From: Chryseobacterium capnotolerans
Lineage (GTDB): Bacteria; Bacteroidota; Bacteroidia; Flavobacteriales; Weeksellaceae
NCBI RefSeq assembly: GCF_021278965.1
Contig: NZ_CP065589.1
Span: 3,911,001-3,975,000 of the forward strand
Direction: 5' to 3'
DNA: 64,000 bases
Of the stretch, positions 9,615 to 16,945 are shown piece after piece. The notes below the pieces were generated by a model, which saw nothing but the letters and a program-made list of their open reading frames with translations, was not told the origin of the DNA and ran no database searches. A program made the position numbers and the translations under genes. Every line of letters starts with the position of its first letter. Within the stretch, counting starts at the first letter, position 1.

Positions 9615-10172
9615 TTACTTCTGATAAATTGATACAAATTTCTCAAGGCCGTCTCTCTGTCCTGCTCCTACTGCCTCAAATTTCCATTCTCCGTTTCTGT
9701 TGTAGATTCTTCCGAATTCTACTGCAGTTTCAATTGAGAAATCTTCATCCAATTCGTATTTTAAGATTTCTTCATTCGTATCTGTATTGAAAATTCTGAT
9801 GAAAGAATTTCTAACCTGTCCAAAGTTCTGTCTTCTTGCGTCTGCATCGTGAATAGTTACGACTACTGTAATTTCCTTTACCGCATCATCAATCTTTGTA
9901 AGATCAATTTTGATCTGCTCATCATCACCAGATCCTTCTCCCGTAAGGTTATCTCCTGTGTGGATTACAGATTTATCCGGAGATTCAGTATTGTTATAAA
10001 AAATAAAGTGATTATCTGAAACTAACTTCTTGTCGTCTCCTAGTAAAAATAAAGAAGCGTCAAGGTCAAATCCTGTTCCTGTAGAAGTATTATTCACATC
10101 CCATCCTAAACCTACAGTGAATTTAGGTGCGTTGATATTTTCTCTTTGTCCTTTTTGTAAGTTAATAGCCAT
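9615..10172 (-). CDS. TerD family calcium-binding stress protein
   Basis: The 185-residue protein is a standard-length TerD: MAINLQKGQRENI, FDLDASLFLL, FIFYNNTESPDKSVIHTGDNLTG, EGSGDDEQIKIDL and IYNRNGEWKFEAVGAGQ. The acidic clusters are the calcium sites. It shares its first ten residues with the other TerD of this operon, which points to duplication. It is the third gene of the operon after the HAD and phosphoribosyltransferase-like genes. Confidence 0.93.
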   Translation of the reverse strand: MAINLQKGQRENINAPKFTVGLGWDVNNTSTGTGFDLDASLFLLGDDKKLVSDNHFIFYNNTESPDKSVIHTGDNLTGEGSGDDEQIKIDLTKIDDAVKEITVVVTIHDADARRQNFGQVRNSFIRIFNTDTNEEILKYELDEDFSIETAVEFGRIYNRNGEWKFEAVGAGQRDGLEKFVSIYQK

Positions 10173-10223
10173 AATATAATTCCGTTTGTGTTAAAGTATT
10201 GATGTTATTTTTATATTCTTTTA

Positions 10224-10985
10224 TTAAATGATAGTTGTTACTGATGGCAAGCTCCACCAGGAGATCCATCTGCTCCTTTTTACATTAGACGTAAGATAGT
10301 CAAAATTACTTGAATCCAGGCCTAAAATATATTTTACAATCCTTGTATTAAACTGAAAACTTGGTTTGTTCATTACTTCAGCAATATGTTTTACATTTTT
10401 CACTGCATAATAATTGAAGAAGTTCTCAATTTTAGGATCCAGATCAAAATTCATCAGTTCAGCGTAATACAGAAACATAAAGTCTGCTTCTACGTCATAT
10501 TCATCCAGAATTTTGTTCACCGTAAACTCATGACTTCCTGTAATTTTTATATCGTCTATAAAAATACAAAGTTTTCCTCTTAAAAAGTCTTTATCAATAT
10601 AATAAGTATCATTGGCAATCAGATTTTTACGATCTTCAAAGTTAAGATTCCCATAATCTGTGATATACGTATGATTTCTATTGATTTTAGATAAGATGCT
10701 TGATTTTTTTCCTTTTTGAAACAGATAAAAATCCAAATGCTTTTTAAAATAAAAACATAAGAAATTGGAAGCCGTAGGAATGGCCATATAAGGGCTTGGA
10801 AGTACTACAATTTCTTTATCTGTATTAAAAAGTTCCTCATTTTCGGAAATAAATCCTTCGAATAATTCTTTTGCAAATTTTTCAGCATACGACTTATCGC
10901 CATACTTGAAATAGCTGTATTCTGCCGGTGAGAAAGTGAACTCATCCGCTGAATGAATGTGGTGTAAGCTGTACCTTTTGTTCAT
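10224..10985 (-). CDS. phosphoribosyltransferase-like protein of the ter operon
   Basis: The 253-residue protein has a PRPP-loop-like strand CIFIDDIKITGSHE at about residues 142-155 (two Asp followed by T/S-G), preceded by VVLPSPYMAIPTASNF. PRTase-like genes accompany HAD phosphatases in biosynthetic ter operons, where they are predicted to make a nucleoside-like metabolite. It starts 8 bp after the HAD gene's stop. Orthology beyond the motif was not tested. Confidence 0.75.
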   Translation of the reverse strand: MNKRYSLHHIHSADEFTFSPAEYSYFKYGDKSYAEKFAKELFEGFISENEELFNTDKEIVVLPSPYMAIPTASNFLCFYFKKHLDFYLFQKGKKSSILSKINRNHTYITDYGNLNFEDRKNLIANDTYYIDKDFLRGKLCIFIDDIKITGSHEFTVNKILDEYDVEADFMFLYYAELMNFDLDPKIENFFNYYAVKNVKHIAEVMNKPSFQFNTRIVKYILGLDSSNFDYLTSNVKRSRWISWWSLPSVTTII

Positions 10986-10993
10986 GTTTATGG

Positions 10994-11661
10994 TTAGTGT
11001 TTAAGTAAATGTGCGCTGAACCCGAAGTCTGTAGCACCTTTATAATCAGCCACAGGATTATCACCAATATGTAAAATCTGGTGCAACGGAAGATCCTGAT
11101 TTTTAAGATTATTCTTCACTTCCTGAAAAATAAGCGGGTTCGGTTTTGAACAGTTGATTTCATCAGAATAAATATGAAAATCAATATACTGATCCAAATT
11201 TTCATGAATCAGAAACTTTCTCATTGTTTTTCCTTTGATAAATCCTGTATTACTCAGAATATTGATGGTTTTTCCCTGATTTTTAATTTCATCAAAAAAA
11301 TCATGAATATTTTCAAAAATAACAACAGGTTTATATTCTAAAAACAACTCTTCACTTTTCTCATAAAACTCATTAAACTTTTCTTTGTTTAAAAGCTTTA
11401 TATCTACATTCAATGCGCCCAGAATCATCAGATAAATCTCAAAAGTATCTATATTCCCCCTGTAACCTCGTTAATGGTATTGCAAAGATCATCGTAATAT
11501 TTTACAGTTCTTGCAACCACTTCTATTGGTGCATCCACATTAAAAAACGAGGAGAACAGCCCAACTCTTTTTGCTTTAAATTCAGGATGAGATTTGATTA
11601 AGGTGAGCCACAAGTCAAAGGAGAAATGACAGTGGTTATGAATGTCGATATCTGTTTTCAA
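10994..11661 (-). CDS. HAD superfamily hydrolase (frameshifted)
   Basis: The N-terminal piece (DLWLTLIKSHPEFKAKR; DxW variant of HAD motif I) and the C-terminal piece (INILSNTGF motif II; CSKPNPLIF with motif III Lys; HIGDNPVADYKGA motif IV) are in different frames. Adding one G to the G run at 11456-11460 (C on the plus strand) gives a continuous 222-residue HAD, reading TGGNIDTFEIYLMILG across the join. HAD phosphatases are usual in ter operons. It is the first gene of the operon. Homopolymer location favours sequencing error. Confidence 0.8.
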
Positions 11662-11833
11662 TATGTTTTAAGTTAAAAGTTTTATTTAGCTTCTTGAAAA
11701 AGATTTAAAATTTATTAATCATCAAAAAGTGTTTAATTCTCTATTCTTCCCAAAGATAAAATTTTTATCATAAACGTATTACCTTCTATCTCTGTTTTAA
11801 GATATTTTATGATTTAGAGGAATAAATAGTAAT

Positions 11834-11870
11834 AAATAAAGACTGTAAGGTTTTCTTCTTACAGTCCTTG
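11834..11870 (-). terminator. terminator downstream of the SulP gene
   Basis: Arms GACTGTAAG and CTTACAGTC around an 8-base loop, with a T-rich tail on the minus strand, lie about 130 bp after the SulP stop. Confidence 0.6.
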
Positions 11871-11879
11871 TTTGGTTAT

Positions 11880-12000
11880 GGGAATTTAATTGTTTTATGT
11901 TGGGAATAATGAATGGGAATTTGCTTCGCTTGTCAATCTTGACAGGATTTCAAAAATTCACAATTCACTTGCAAAGCAAAATTCACTATTGACTTTCCTA
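11880..12000. repeat. AT-rich intergenic repeat with internal inverted repeats
   Basis: This stretch contains GGGAATAATGAATGGGAA, then TCACAATTCACTTGC and CACTATTGAC, a style of palindromic spacer also seen near 39.1 kb. No gene is visible between 11662 and 12000. Confidence 0.4.
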
Positions 12001-13539
12001 TTATTTTTCCGGCATCACCTTATAGGTAGGATCTTCCTGAATATTCACTTCTACTACAGCTTCAGCATTTTTCAGCATTTTTCGGCAGTCTTCACTAAGG
12101 TGGCGAAGAAATAATGTCTTTCCTTGTTGTTTATATCGTTTTGATAGTTTATCTACAGCATCAATCGCGCTCATATCTACAATACGGCTTTCTTTAAAGT
12201 CTACTACCACTTCATCAGGATCGTTCATCGGATCAAATTTATCTGCAAAAGCTGTTGCTGAACCGAAAAACAAAGGGCCATATATTTCATAATGTTTAAC
12301 CCCGTTTTCATCAGTATGCTTTTTCGCACGGATTCTTTTGGCATTGTCCCAGGCAAAAACCAGGGCAGAAATAATCACTCCTACCAAAACTGCTAATGCA
12401 AGGTTATGAAGCACCACAGTAATTAAAGCAACCGTAACTCCTACAAATATATCGGACTTCGGCATTTTATTTACAATTCTGATAGAAACCCACTGAAAGG
12501 TACTGATAGCCACCATCATCATAACGCCTACCAAAGCTGCCATCGGAATTTTCTCAATGACAGGGGCCCCAAACAGGATAATCAATAAAATCATAATGGA
12601 AGCAATAATTCCTGATAATCGGGCTCTGGATCCTGCATTAAGATTCACCAAGGTCTGGGCAACCATTGCACAGCCCCCCATTCCACCAAAAAATCCATTA
12701 GTAATATTAGCTATTCCCTGTGCTACTGATTCTTTGTTGGCATTTCCTTTGGAATTGGTAATTTCATCCACCATCGATAAAGTAAGTAAAGACTCGATAA
12801 GACCTACTCCAGCCATAATCAATGCATAAGGAAAAATAATTTGCAGCGTTTCCATGGAAAACGGAATTTGGGGAATATGAAAGCTGGGAAGGTTTCCACT
12901 GATATGAGCAATATCTGCTACTGTTTTCGTTTGAATATTGAATCCCAATACTACAGCAAACACCACAATAATGGCAACCAATGATGCAGGAACAGCTTTC
13001 GTAAGTTTTGGAAAAAAGTAAACAACTGCAATGGTAAGCGCTGTTAATCCACCCATAATGTAAAGTGGTATTCCCTGAAGCCAGCTTACGGCTCCGTTCA
13101 CATCTGTAATTTTAAACTGTTCAATCTGAGCCATGAAAATGATAACCGCCAACCCATTAAGAAATCCATACATAACCGGTTGTGGAATAAGTCTGACAAA
13201 TTTCCCAAGTTTAAAAATCCCAACAAGCATTTGAAGAATTCCCGCTAAAGCAACTGTCGCAAAAAGATATTCTACACCATGAGATTTTATCAATGCAATC
13301 AGCACCACAATGGTAGCTCCGGCTCCTCCTGAAACCATTCCCGGACGGCCGCCTAAAACGGCTGTTACCAATCCCATCATGCAGGCTGCATATAACCCTG
13401 TAAGTGGAGAAAGCCCTGCCAGAATGGCAAATGAAAGCGATTCAGGAATCATGGTCATGGCCACGGTAAAGCCTGCCAGCAATTCATTTTTGTAATTTAT
13501 TTTTTTCGAAAAATCGAATAAGCTGATGGTATTTTTCAT
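12001..13539 (-). CDS. SulP family anion transporter with STAS domain
   Basis: The start is set at MKNTISLFD (13539), because a TAnnTTTG box lies at 13547-13554 and an upstream in-frame ATG at 13590 precedes that promoter. The 512-residue protein has about ten to twelve membrane helices starting with the SulP signature region (FTVAMTMIPESLSFAILAGL, SPLTGLYAA) and a C-terminal STAS domain (VVVDFKESRIVDMSAIDAV). Transport is probably of sulfate, bicarbonate or a related anion; the substrate cannot be read from sequence. It appears monocistronic. Confidence 0.92.
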   Translation of the reverse strand: MKNTISLFDFSKKINYKNELLAGFTVAMTMIPESLSFAILAGLSPLTGLYAACMMGLVTAVLGGRPGMVSGGAGATIVVLIALIKSHGVEYLFATVALAGILQMLVGIFKLGKFVRLIPQPVMYGFLNGLAVIIFMAQIEQFKITDVNGAVSWLQGIPLYIMGGLTALTIAVVYFFPKLTKAVPASLVAIIVVFAVVLGFNIQTKTVADIAHISGNLPSFHIPQIPFSMETLQIIFPYALIMAGVGLIESLLTLSMVDEITNSKGNANKESVAQGIANITNGFFGGMGGCAMVAQTLVNLNAGSRARLSGIIASIMILLIILFGAPVIEKIPMAALVGVMMMVAISTFQWVSIRIVNKMPKSDIFVGVTVALITVVLHNLALAVLVGVIISALVFAWDNAKRIRAKKHTDENGVKHYEIYGPLFFGSATAFADKFDPMNDPDEVVVDFKESRIVDMSAIDAVDKLSKRYKQQGKTLFLRHLSEDCRKMLKNAEAVVEVNIQEDPTYKVMPEK

Positions 13540-13546
13540 TGAACTG

Positions 13547-13577
13547 CAAAGGTATATACTTGATGAGTGGTATACAA
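13547..13577 (-). promoter_or_regulatory. promoter of the SulP gene
   Basis: Minus-strand TACCTTTG (13547-13554) with TTG (13575-13577) 20 bp upstream is a full Bacteroidota consensus promoter. It fixes the start codon at 13539 with a very short leader. Confidence 0.8.
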
Positions 13578-14159
13578 TTTTTCTTATCAACTTTTATGAA
13601 ATACAATTATTCTCAATTTATTTCACACATCTGTTCACATAATATGTTAATTTTAATTAAAATCTGCCCATAAAGAAACTTTTTTAGATTTCCATCCATC
13701 TTTACTTCTAATTTTTGTTTAAATTTGAAAGCAATTAAGCAGATTATTGGGTACTAAACAAGATATTCTAAACATAAAAAACTGGTTGTCAAAATACTTA
13801 CAACCTTTCAACACAAAAGCTTAAGGTAAATAGAATTGCATGAAACAACGTTAATAGGTTATATATTATTTACACAAATGGAAGAGAAAAGAAGTTTGAA
13901 AGAGAAGATGAGCCATAAAACCATTGGAAATAATGCATATACCTAAAGGTAGATAAACATATCCTTTTAATTTAAGCTGTCCTAAAACCATTTCCTAAAA
14001 CTTTATCATCTCATTACAGGTATTCAAAATTTTGAATAGCGCTCTGATTCTTCAGCTCAAAATCCGATGAATTACAGATTGTAATTCGGAGTAATATATA
14101 TTGCTTATTTCACGTTTTTGAATGTATAAGTTGTAATAAATAGATAATATTAAAGAAAA
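13578..14159. other. 582-bp stretch with no clear gene
   Basis: AT-rich divergent spacer between the SulP gene and the helix-turn-helix pair. It holds one tiny open frame (13878-13946) and an inverted repeat near 14022 (ATTCAAAATTTTGAAT). I see no RNA gene. Confidence 0.5.
13878..13946 (+). CDS. possible 22-residue peptide
   Basis: ATG to TAA gives MEEKRSLKEKMSHKTIGNNA plus two residues, charged and helical. It is not backed by a clear promoter or family and is listed only because the composition is protein-like. Confidence 0.2.
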   Translation: MEEKRSLKEKMSHKTIGNNAYT

Positions 14160-14585
14160 ATGTTATACAAAGAGATCCATATTGGAAAGTTTATTAAGGA
14201 GAGGGTTGATGAAAATGAAATAACTATGGAGAGGATATGTAAATTCCTGGGCAAAGATGAAGATGCCATAGAAGGAATGTACAACAGCAGATCAATAGAT
14301 GCAGATCTTCTTCTGAGATGGAGCAAATTACTGGAATATGATTTCTTCAGACTTTACAGTTCACACCTGATTTTATATGCTCCCCCGGCGGCAACCAATA
14401 AAAATCAACAGAAATCTGATAAAATTCCTTACTTCAGAAAAAACATTTATACTCAGGAAATTAAGGAATTCATTATGAAAAGAATTCTTTCGGGAGATAT
14501 GACCCAAAGTGAGGTCATTAAGGAATATTCCATTCCTAAGAGTACGCTTCACAGATGGCTTCAGAAAAGTGATATTAACGGATAA
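14160..14585 (+). CDS. helix-turn-helix protein, first of a pair
   Basis: The 141-residue protein has an N-terminal helical region (IGKFIKERVDENEITMERICKFL) that resembles a short repressor-like fold, and a C-terminal helix-turn-helix of transposase type (MTQSEVIKEYSIPKSTLHRWLQK). The same two-gene arrangement recurs in Chryseobacterium genomes, as I recall, often next to mobile DNA. There is no catalytic domain here. It is followed by a second HTH gene 11 bp downstream, probably one operon. Confidence 0.75.
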   Translation: MLYKEIHIGKFIKERVDENEITMERICKFLGKDEDAIEGMYNSRSIDADLLLRWSKLLEYDFFRLYSSHLILYAPPAATNKNQQKSDKIPYFRKNIYTQEIKEFIMKRILSGDMTQSEVIKEYSIPKSTLHRWLQKSDING

Positions 14586-14596
14586 ACGGATAAACA

Positions 14597-14947
14597 ATGC
14601 GTCCCAATTATAAAAAAATATATCAGGACATGCTTAAGATGGATTACCCGGATAAGCTAAAAGATCCTAAAATAAAGGAGCTTCTCGGAAAGCTGGACAC
14701 CAGCGAAGATGTATTGAAATTCAATGAAAAGCTTTTTAAACCTTCCAAAGAAGGCCAGAAAAATAATCAAAAGCTAAAGACTTATGACAAAAAAACGATG
14801 CTTAAACTTCTTGAATATCAAAAGAAGCATGGGCACTCTACCAGTTATATGTCTAAAAAATATAAGATCAGCAGAACCACTCTCTCCAAATGGAAACTGA
14901 TGTTTGAAGAAGAGCTGGAACAAGCCATGAAAAAAGCCGATAAATAA
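14597..14947 (+). CDS. helix-turn-helix protein, second of a pair
   Basis: The 116-residue protein begins MRPNYKKIYQDMLKMDYPDK and ends with a helix-turn-helix (MLKLLEYQKKHGHSTSYMSK, then YKISRTTLSKWKLMF). The domain is like the DNA-binding part of IS3-type OrfA, but no transposase catalytic gene follows. It directly precedes a strong terminator that also faces the Y RNA cluster from the other side. Role unknown; regulation of a mobile element is possible. Confidence 0.75.
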   Translation: MRPNYKKIYQDMLKMDYPDKLKDPKIKELLGKLDTSEDVLKFNEKLFKPSKEGQKNNQKLKTYDKKTMLKLLEYQKKHGHSTSYMSKKYKISRTTLSKWKLMFEEELEQAMKKADK

Positions 14948-14962
14948 CTTATCGGCTTTTTT
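14931..14962. terminator. bidirectional terminator
   Basis: A 13-bp perfect stem AAAAAGCCGATAA / TTATCGGCTTTTT separates the plus-strand HTH pair from the minus-strand Y RNA cluster and can end transcription from both sides. Confidence 0.88.
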
Positions 14963-14965
14963 GTA

Positions 14966-15091
14966 AAGGTAATAGTAAGGAAAAAGCGGGGCTTACGTGA
15001 GCCGGAGTCGAACCGGATAGCCTTGCCAGAGTTACCGGCTTCGCTATTCCTCCCTCAAATGGTACGATGAACTTTTTCCTAACGACACTTG
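14966..15091 (-). ncRNA. candidate Y RNA G
   Basis: The 5' end reads CAAGTGTCGTTAGGAAAAAG and the 3' part CTTTTTCCTTACTATTACC; GGAAAAAG/CTTTTTCC gives 8 bp, followed by the bulged head region with the shared GTGTCGT box. Inside is a T-arm-like hairpin CCGG-TTCGACT-CCGG. No canonical D-arm is seen. It ends just before the terminator at 14931-14962. It is the last of the Y RNA candidates in the direction of transcription. Confidence 0.65.
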
Positions 15092-15101
15092 TAATTTATA
15101 G

Positions 15102-15216
15102 AAAGGAAGCTTGAAGTGGGAAGAAAGGAACTTGTTAAAGTCTGAAAGAATATCTGCCTGACTTTATAGAAAATTACGATACAAAGATTATATCCTACTT
15201 CCCGCTTTTGGCTTCA
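15102..15216. repeat. REP-like inverted repeat, GGAAG family copy 1
   Basis: GGAAGCTTGAAGTGGGAAG at one end and CTTCCCGCTTTTGGCTTC at the other form a long imperfect stem. Related copies are near 27.77, 42.34, 54.28 and 58.48 kb. Confidence 0.55.
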
Positions 15217-15256
15217 GTTAATTTATTTTTTTAATATTGTATTTAAAATAATAAAA

Positions 15257-15388
15257 CAAGGCAACAGGCAAATAGTGATGTCGTGCTCTACCAGCTGAGC
15301 TACTTTTCCTGTGTCTTAGTGGAAAAGACGGGATTCGAACCCGTGTCCCCGTCGTAATGAGCGAAGTAACACTATTTTACGGCACTTG
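15257..15388 (-). ncRNA. candidate Y RNA F with circularly permuted tRNA module
   Basis: The ends pair (CAAG/CTTG, AAATAGTG/CACTATTT) around the shared GTGCCGTA box. The body reads T-arm (ACGGG-TTCGAAT-CCCGT, 15328-15344), acceptor 3' strand CTTTTCC, an 11-base linker, acceptor 5' strand GGAAAAG, then a canonical D-arm (TAGCTCAGCTGGTAGAGCA). This is tRNA order turned inside out: the acceptor is closed by a loop and the Y stem takes the place of the anticodon arm. It is the layout reported for the tRNA-like module of bacterial YrlA RNAs. A T-rich tail follows. Confidence 0.85.
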
Positions 15389-15401
15389 ATTGTTTTTAAA
15401 A

Positions 15402-15499
15402 AAAAGAGGCAAATTTTGAAAAGACATTTACAGATCACTTTCATGATCTTCTGGAGTCGAACCAAATAAACCGAAGTAAGCCTTTTCTACGGCACTCTT
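15402..15499 (-). ncRNA. candidate Y RNA E (short form)
   Basis: Starts AGAGTGCCGTAGAAAAGG and ends CTTTTCAAAATTTGCCTCT followed by eight T. The stem uses GAAAAG/CTTTTC and AGAG/CTCT with the shared GTGCCGTA box bulged between. Inside are a short T-loop-like hairpin (TGG-TTCGACT-CCA) and a hairpin AGATCA-TGAAAG-TGATCT where the acceptor would be; no D-arm. Confidence 0.72.
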
Positions 15500-15506
15500 T
15501 TATACA

Positions 15507-15650
15507 AATCAGGGTAATATTTCCAGAATCGTTCATGCATTTGCTCTACCTGCTGAGCTACTTCTCCTTTTCGAGGAAAAAGGCAGGATTCGAACCTGCG
15601 CCCCAATGTTTATTCAATCTCGAAGTATGATTCTAAGACGACACCTGATT
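15507..15650 (-). ncRNA. candidate Y RNA D with circularly permuted tRNA module
   Basis: ATCAGG/CCTGAT and AGAATC/GATTCT form the Y stem around a GTGTCGT box. The body has a T-arm (GCAGG-TTCGAAT-CCTGC), an acceptor closed by an 8-base loop (CTTTTTC/GGAGAAG), and a canonical D-arm (TAGCTCAGCAGGTAGAGCA). Order is again T-arm, acceptor, D-arm. Compared with copy F, the stem sequences differ but the pairing is kept. Confidence 0.83.
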
Positions 15651-15663
15651 TTTAGTTTTTTAC

Positions 15664-15709
15664 TTTTTCATTTGTATTAGTTTCAAGTATAATTCTTGAA
15701 AGACACTTG
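15664..15709 (-). ncRNA. possible degenerate minimal Y RNA
   Basis: Starts with the shared CAAGTGTC head and contains a hairpin TTTCAAG-AATTATA-CTTGAAA, but lacks the conserved 3' part. It could be a remnant or a very small Y RNA. Confidence 0.3.
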
Positions 15710-15716
15710 AAAAAAG

Positions 15717-15840
15717 CAAGGCAATCAGTTAAACAGACTCATATTAACAGCGTACTACTTTACACCACCTGCTTCCGCAGAACAGGACTTGCACCTGTAC
15801 CTCTGTTACCCCACGAAGTAATTCTGTTTTACGGCACTTG
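15717..15840 (-). ncRNA. candidate Y RNA C with tetraloop-closed acceptor
   Basis: CAAG/CTTG and AAACAGA/TCTGTTT build the Y stem around GTGCCGTA. Inside are a T-arm-like hairpin (ACAGG-TGCAAGT-CCTGT), a 5-bp acceptor-like stem closed by a GGAA tetraloop (TCTGC-GGAA-GCAGG), and a D-arm-like region (GTGTAAAGTAGTACGC). It begins 2 bp after the stop of a small gene, so gene and RNA are probably one transcript. A T6 run follows. Confidence 0.78.
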
Positions 15841-15842
15841 CT

Positions 15843-16065
15843 TTAATTTTTCCATTGGGTGTTTCTGTATTTCTTCCAGCATCGCTGAAACTTAGTGTAC
15901 TTTGCATTCACCACTTCAAAGCCGTGTGGAAAACAATATGAACAACCTAATTCATCTCCATATAAAATTCTGGAAATCCGTATTCCGGAAATTTTCTTCG
16001 GGAAATCAATCAACCCATATTCATTGATTCCGAAAATTTGTTTTAATCTTTTGATTTTTTTTCAT
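15843..16065 (-). CDS. small Cys-containing protein inside the Y RNA operon (frameshifted)
   Basis: A coherent frame translates to GINEYGLIDFPKK, ISGIRISRILYGDELGCSYC, FPHGFEVVNAKYTKFQRCW, KKYRNTQWKN. The only good start is an ATG at 16063-16065, from which it is out of frame by one base in the A run (16055-16062, T on the plus strand). With 7 instead of 8 A it gives 73 residues. A CSYC pair and basic C-terminus suggest nucleic acid binding, but no family is recognised. It lies between the second promoter element and Y RNA C. Confidence 0.55.
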
Positions 16066-16143
16066 GAGTATTGAGTATTAACCTCAATACACTGCTTCTT
16101 TAAGATCTGTTTTATAGTTATTCATGGTTATTAATTGATCCTA

Positions 16144-16180
16144 CAAATTTATATGCTTACTGCGCATTCTTTTTACGCAG
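16144..16180 (-). promoter_or_regulatory. TGCGTA-type promoter for the main Y RNA unit
   Basis: Minus strand: 20-bp element CTGCGTAAAAAGAATGCGCA (16161-16180), 9-bp gap, then TAAATTTG (16144-16151). Identical architecture to the elements at 16357, 19364 and 58423. It faces the small gene and Y RNAs C to G. Confidence 0.8.
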
Positions 16181-16196
16181 TTTATTTTTTTATAAA

Positions 16197-16272
16197 AACC
16201 AAGCAATGTATTGTAAGAGTAATTAGTTTCAATTGGAAGTTGACGATGAAACTCTTACGGACGGCATTGGTT
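16197..16272 (-). ncRNA. candidate Y RNA B
   Basis: AACCAA/TTGGTT and GTAAGAGT/ACTCTTAC pair with an ATGCCGTC box on the 5' side and ACATTGC on the 3' side. The end loop is a hairpin AGTTTCA...TGAAACT. There is no tRNA-like part. It lies 3 bp after Y RNA A, so both likely derive from one transcript ending in the T-rich run after GGTT. Confidence 0.7.
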
Positions 16273-16275
16273 ATT

Positions 16276-16345
16276 TTACCGGGTAATTTGGCGAAAGGCT
16301 CTGTCATTTTGGAATCGAAGTAGGCCTTTCTTACGACACCGGTAA
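16276..16345 (-). ncRNA. candidate minimal Y RNA A
   Basis: TTACCGG/CCGGTAA and GAAAGGC/GCCTTTC form the Y stem with the GTGTCGTAA box on the 5' side and CCAAATTAC on the 3' side. The loop contains CTACTTCG, a motif shared with the other copies. It starts about 12-18 bp downstream of a TGCGTA-type promoter, so it is the first product of that promoter. Confidence 0.75.
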
Positions 16346-16356
16346 TATTAATACTG

Positions 16357-16393
16357 CAAAATTATATGCTAAGTACGCATTCTTTTTACGCAG
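16357..16393 (-). promoter_or_regulatory. TGCGTA-type promoter for Y RNAs A and B
   Basis: Minus strand: CTGCGTAAAAAGAATGCGTA (16374-16393), 9-bp gap, TAATTTTG (16357-16364). It ends just before the stop of the upstream DUF6584 gene (16401). Confidence 0.82.
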
Positions 16394-16400
16394 TTTGTTT

Positions 16401-16934
16401 TTAGTAAGAAAATAATGTGTTTATCAGTTCTAAAAGTTTGAAAATACCTAAAATAGGAAGCGATATTAAAAACACAATCAATACCCCAATGAAAATTTTA
16501 TTTAGAAAACCTGTTGAGTCTTTCTCTTCTGAGTAATTTCCTTTTTCTCTGGTTTTAGGTTTAAAATCCGGAATATGCTTAGTTTTCTTTAGGCTGTCTT
16601 TTTCAAGTTCAGCAAAAACGTTCATGGCATATTCATTAAGCTGAGCTTTATTTCCTCTGAAAACAATATCTTTCAAAATAGCATTTCCGGAATTGCCTAA
16701 TGTTTTTCTGTAAAGTACAACGGCTTTTTCCATTTCCTTATTTTCAGGTTGAGACAAAATCCAGTACTTTCCGGCTTCATCTATAAAACCTGCTTCATAA
16801 TAAATCTGTCCTAATTTCTTTCTTAGAGAAAGATCATCCGGAAACTGATTGATTAAATTTCTTAATCTGTCACATGCTTTTTTTCTTTTTCCTTCTTTCA
16901 GGTCCTGTTCTATCTTATCAAACAGATTTCCCAT
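16401..16934 (-). CDS. DUF6584-like TPR protein with C-terminal membrane anchor
   Basis: The 177-residue protein opens with a TPR-like region (KIEQDLKEGKRKKACDRLRN, DDLSLRKKLGQIYYEAGFID) that matches DUF6584, and ends with one membrane helix (residues about 148-168, IFIGVLIVFLISLPILGIF). It should sit in the inner membrane with the TPR part in the cytosol. It follows a 225-codon gene by 11 bp on the same strand downstream of rsr. Function unknown. Confidence 0.75.
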   Translation of the reverse strand: MGNLFDKIEQDLKEGKRKKACDRLRNLINQFPDDLSLRKKLGQIYYEAGFIDEAGKYWILSQPENKEMEKAVVLYRKTLGNSGNAILKDIVFRGNKAQLNEYAMNVFAELEKDSLKKTKHIPDFKPKTREKGNYSEEKDSTGFLNKIFIGVLIVFLISLPILGIFKLLELINTLFSY

Positions 16935-16945
16935 TTTTTATATTT

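Noticed and set aside
15257..15388. Ordinary split or broken tRNA genes in the Y RNA region
   Set aside because: T-arm and D-arm appear in permuted order with a closed acceptor and matching outer stems, in several copies, so it is a designed layout rather than debris.
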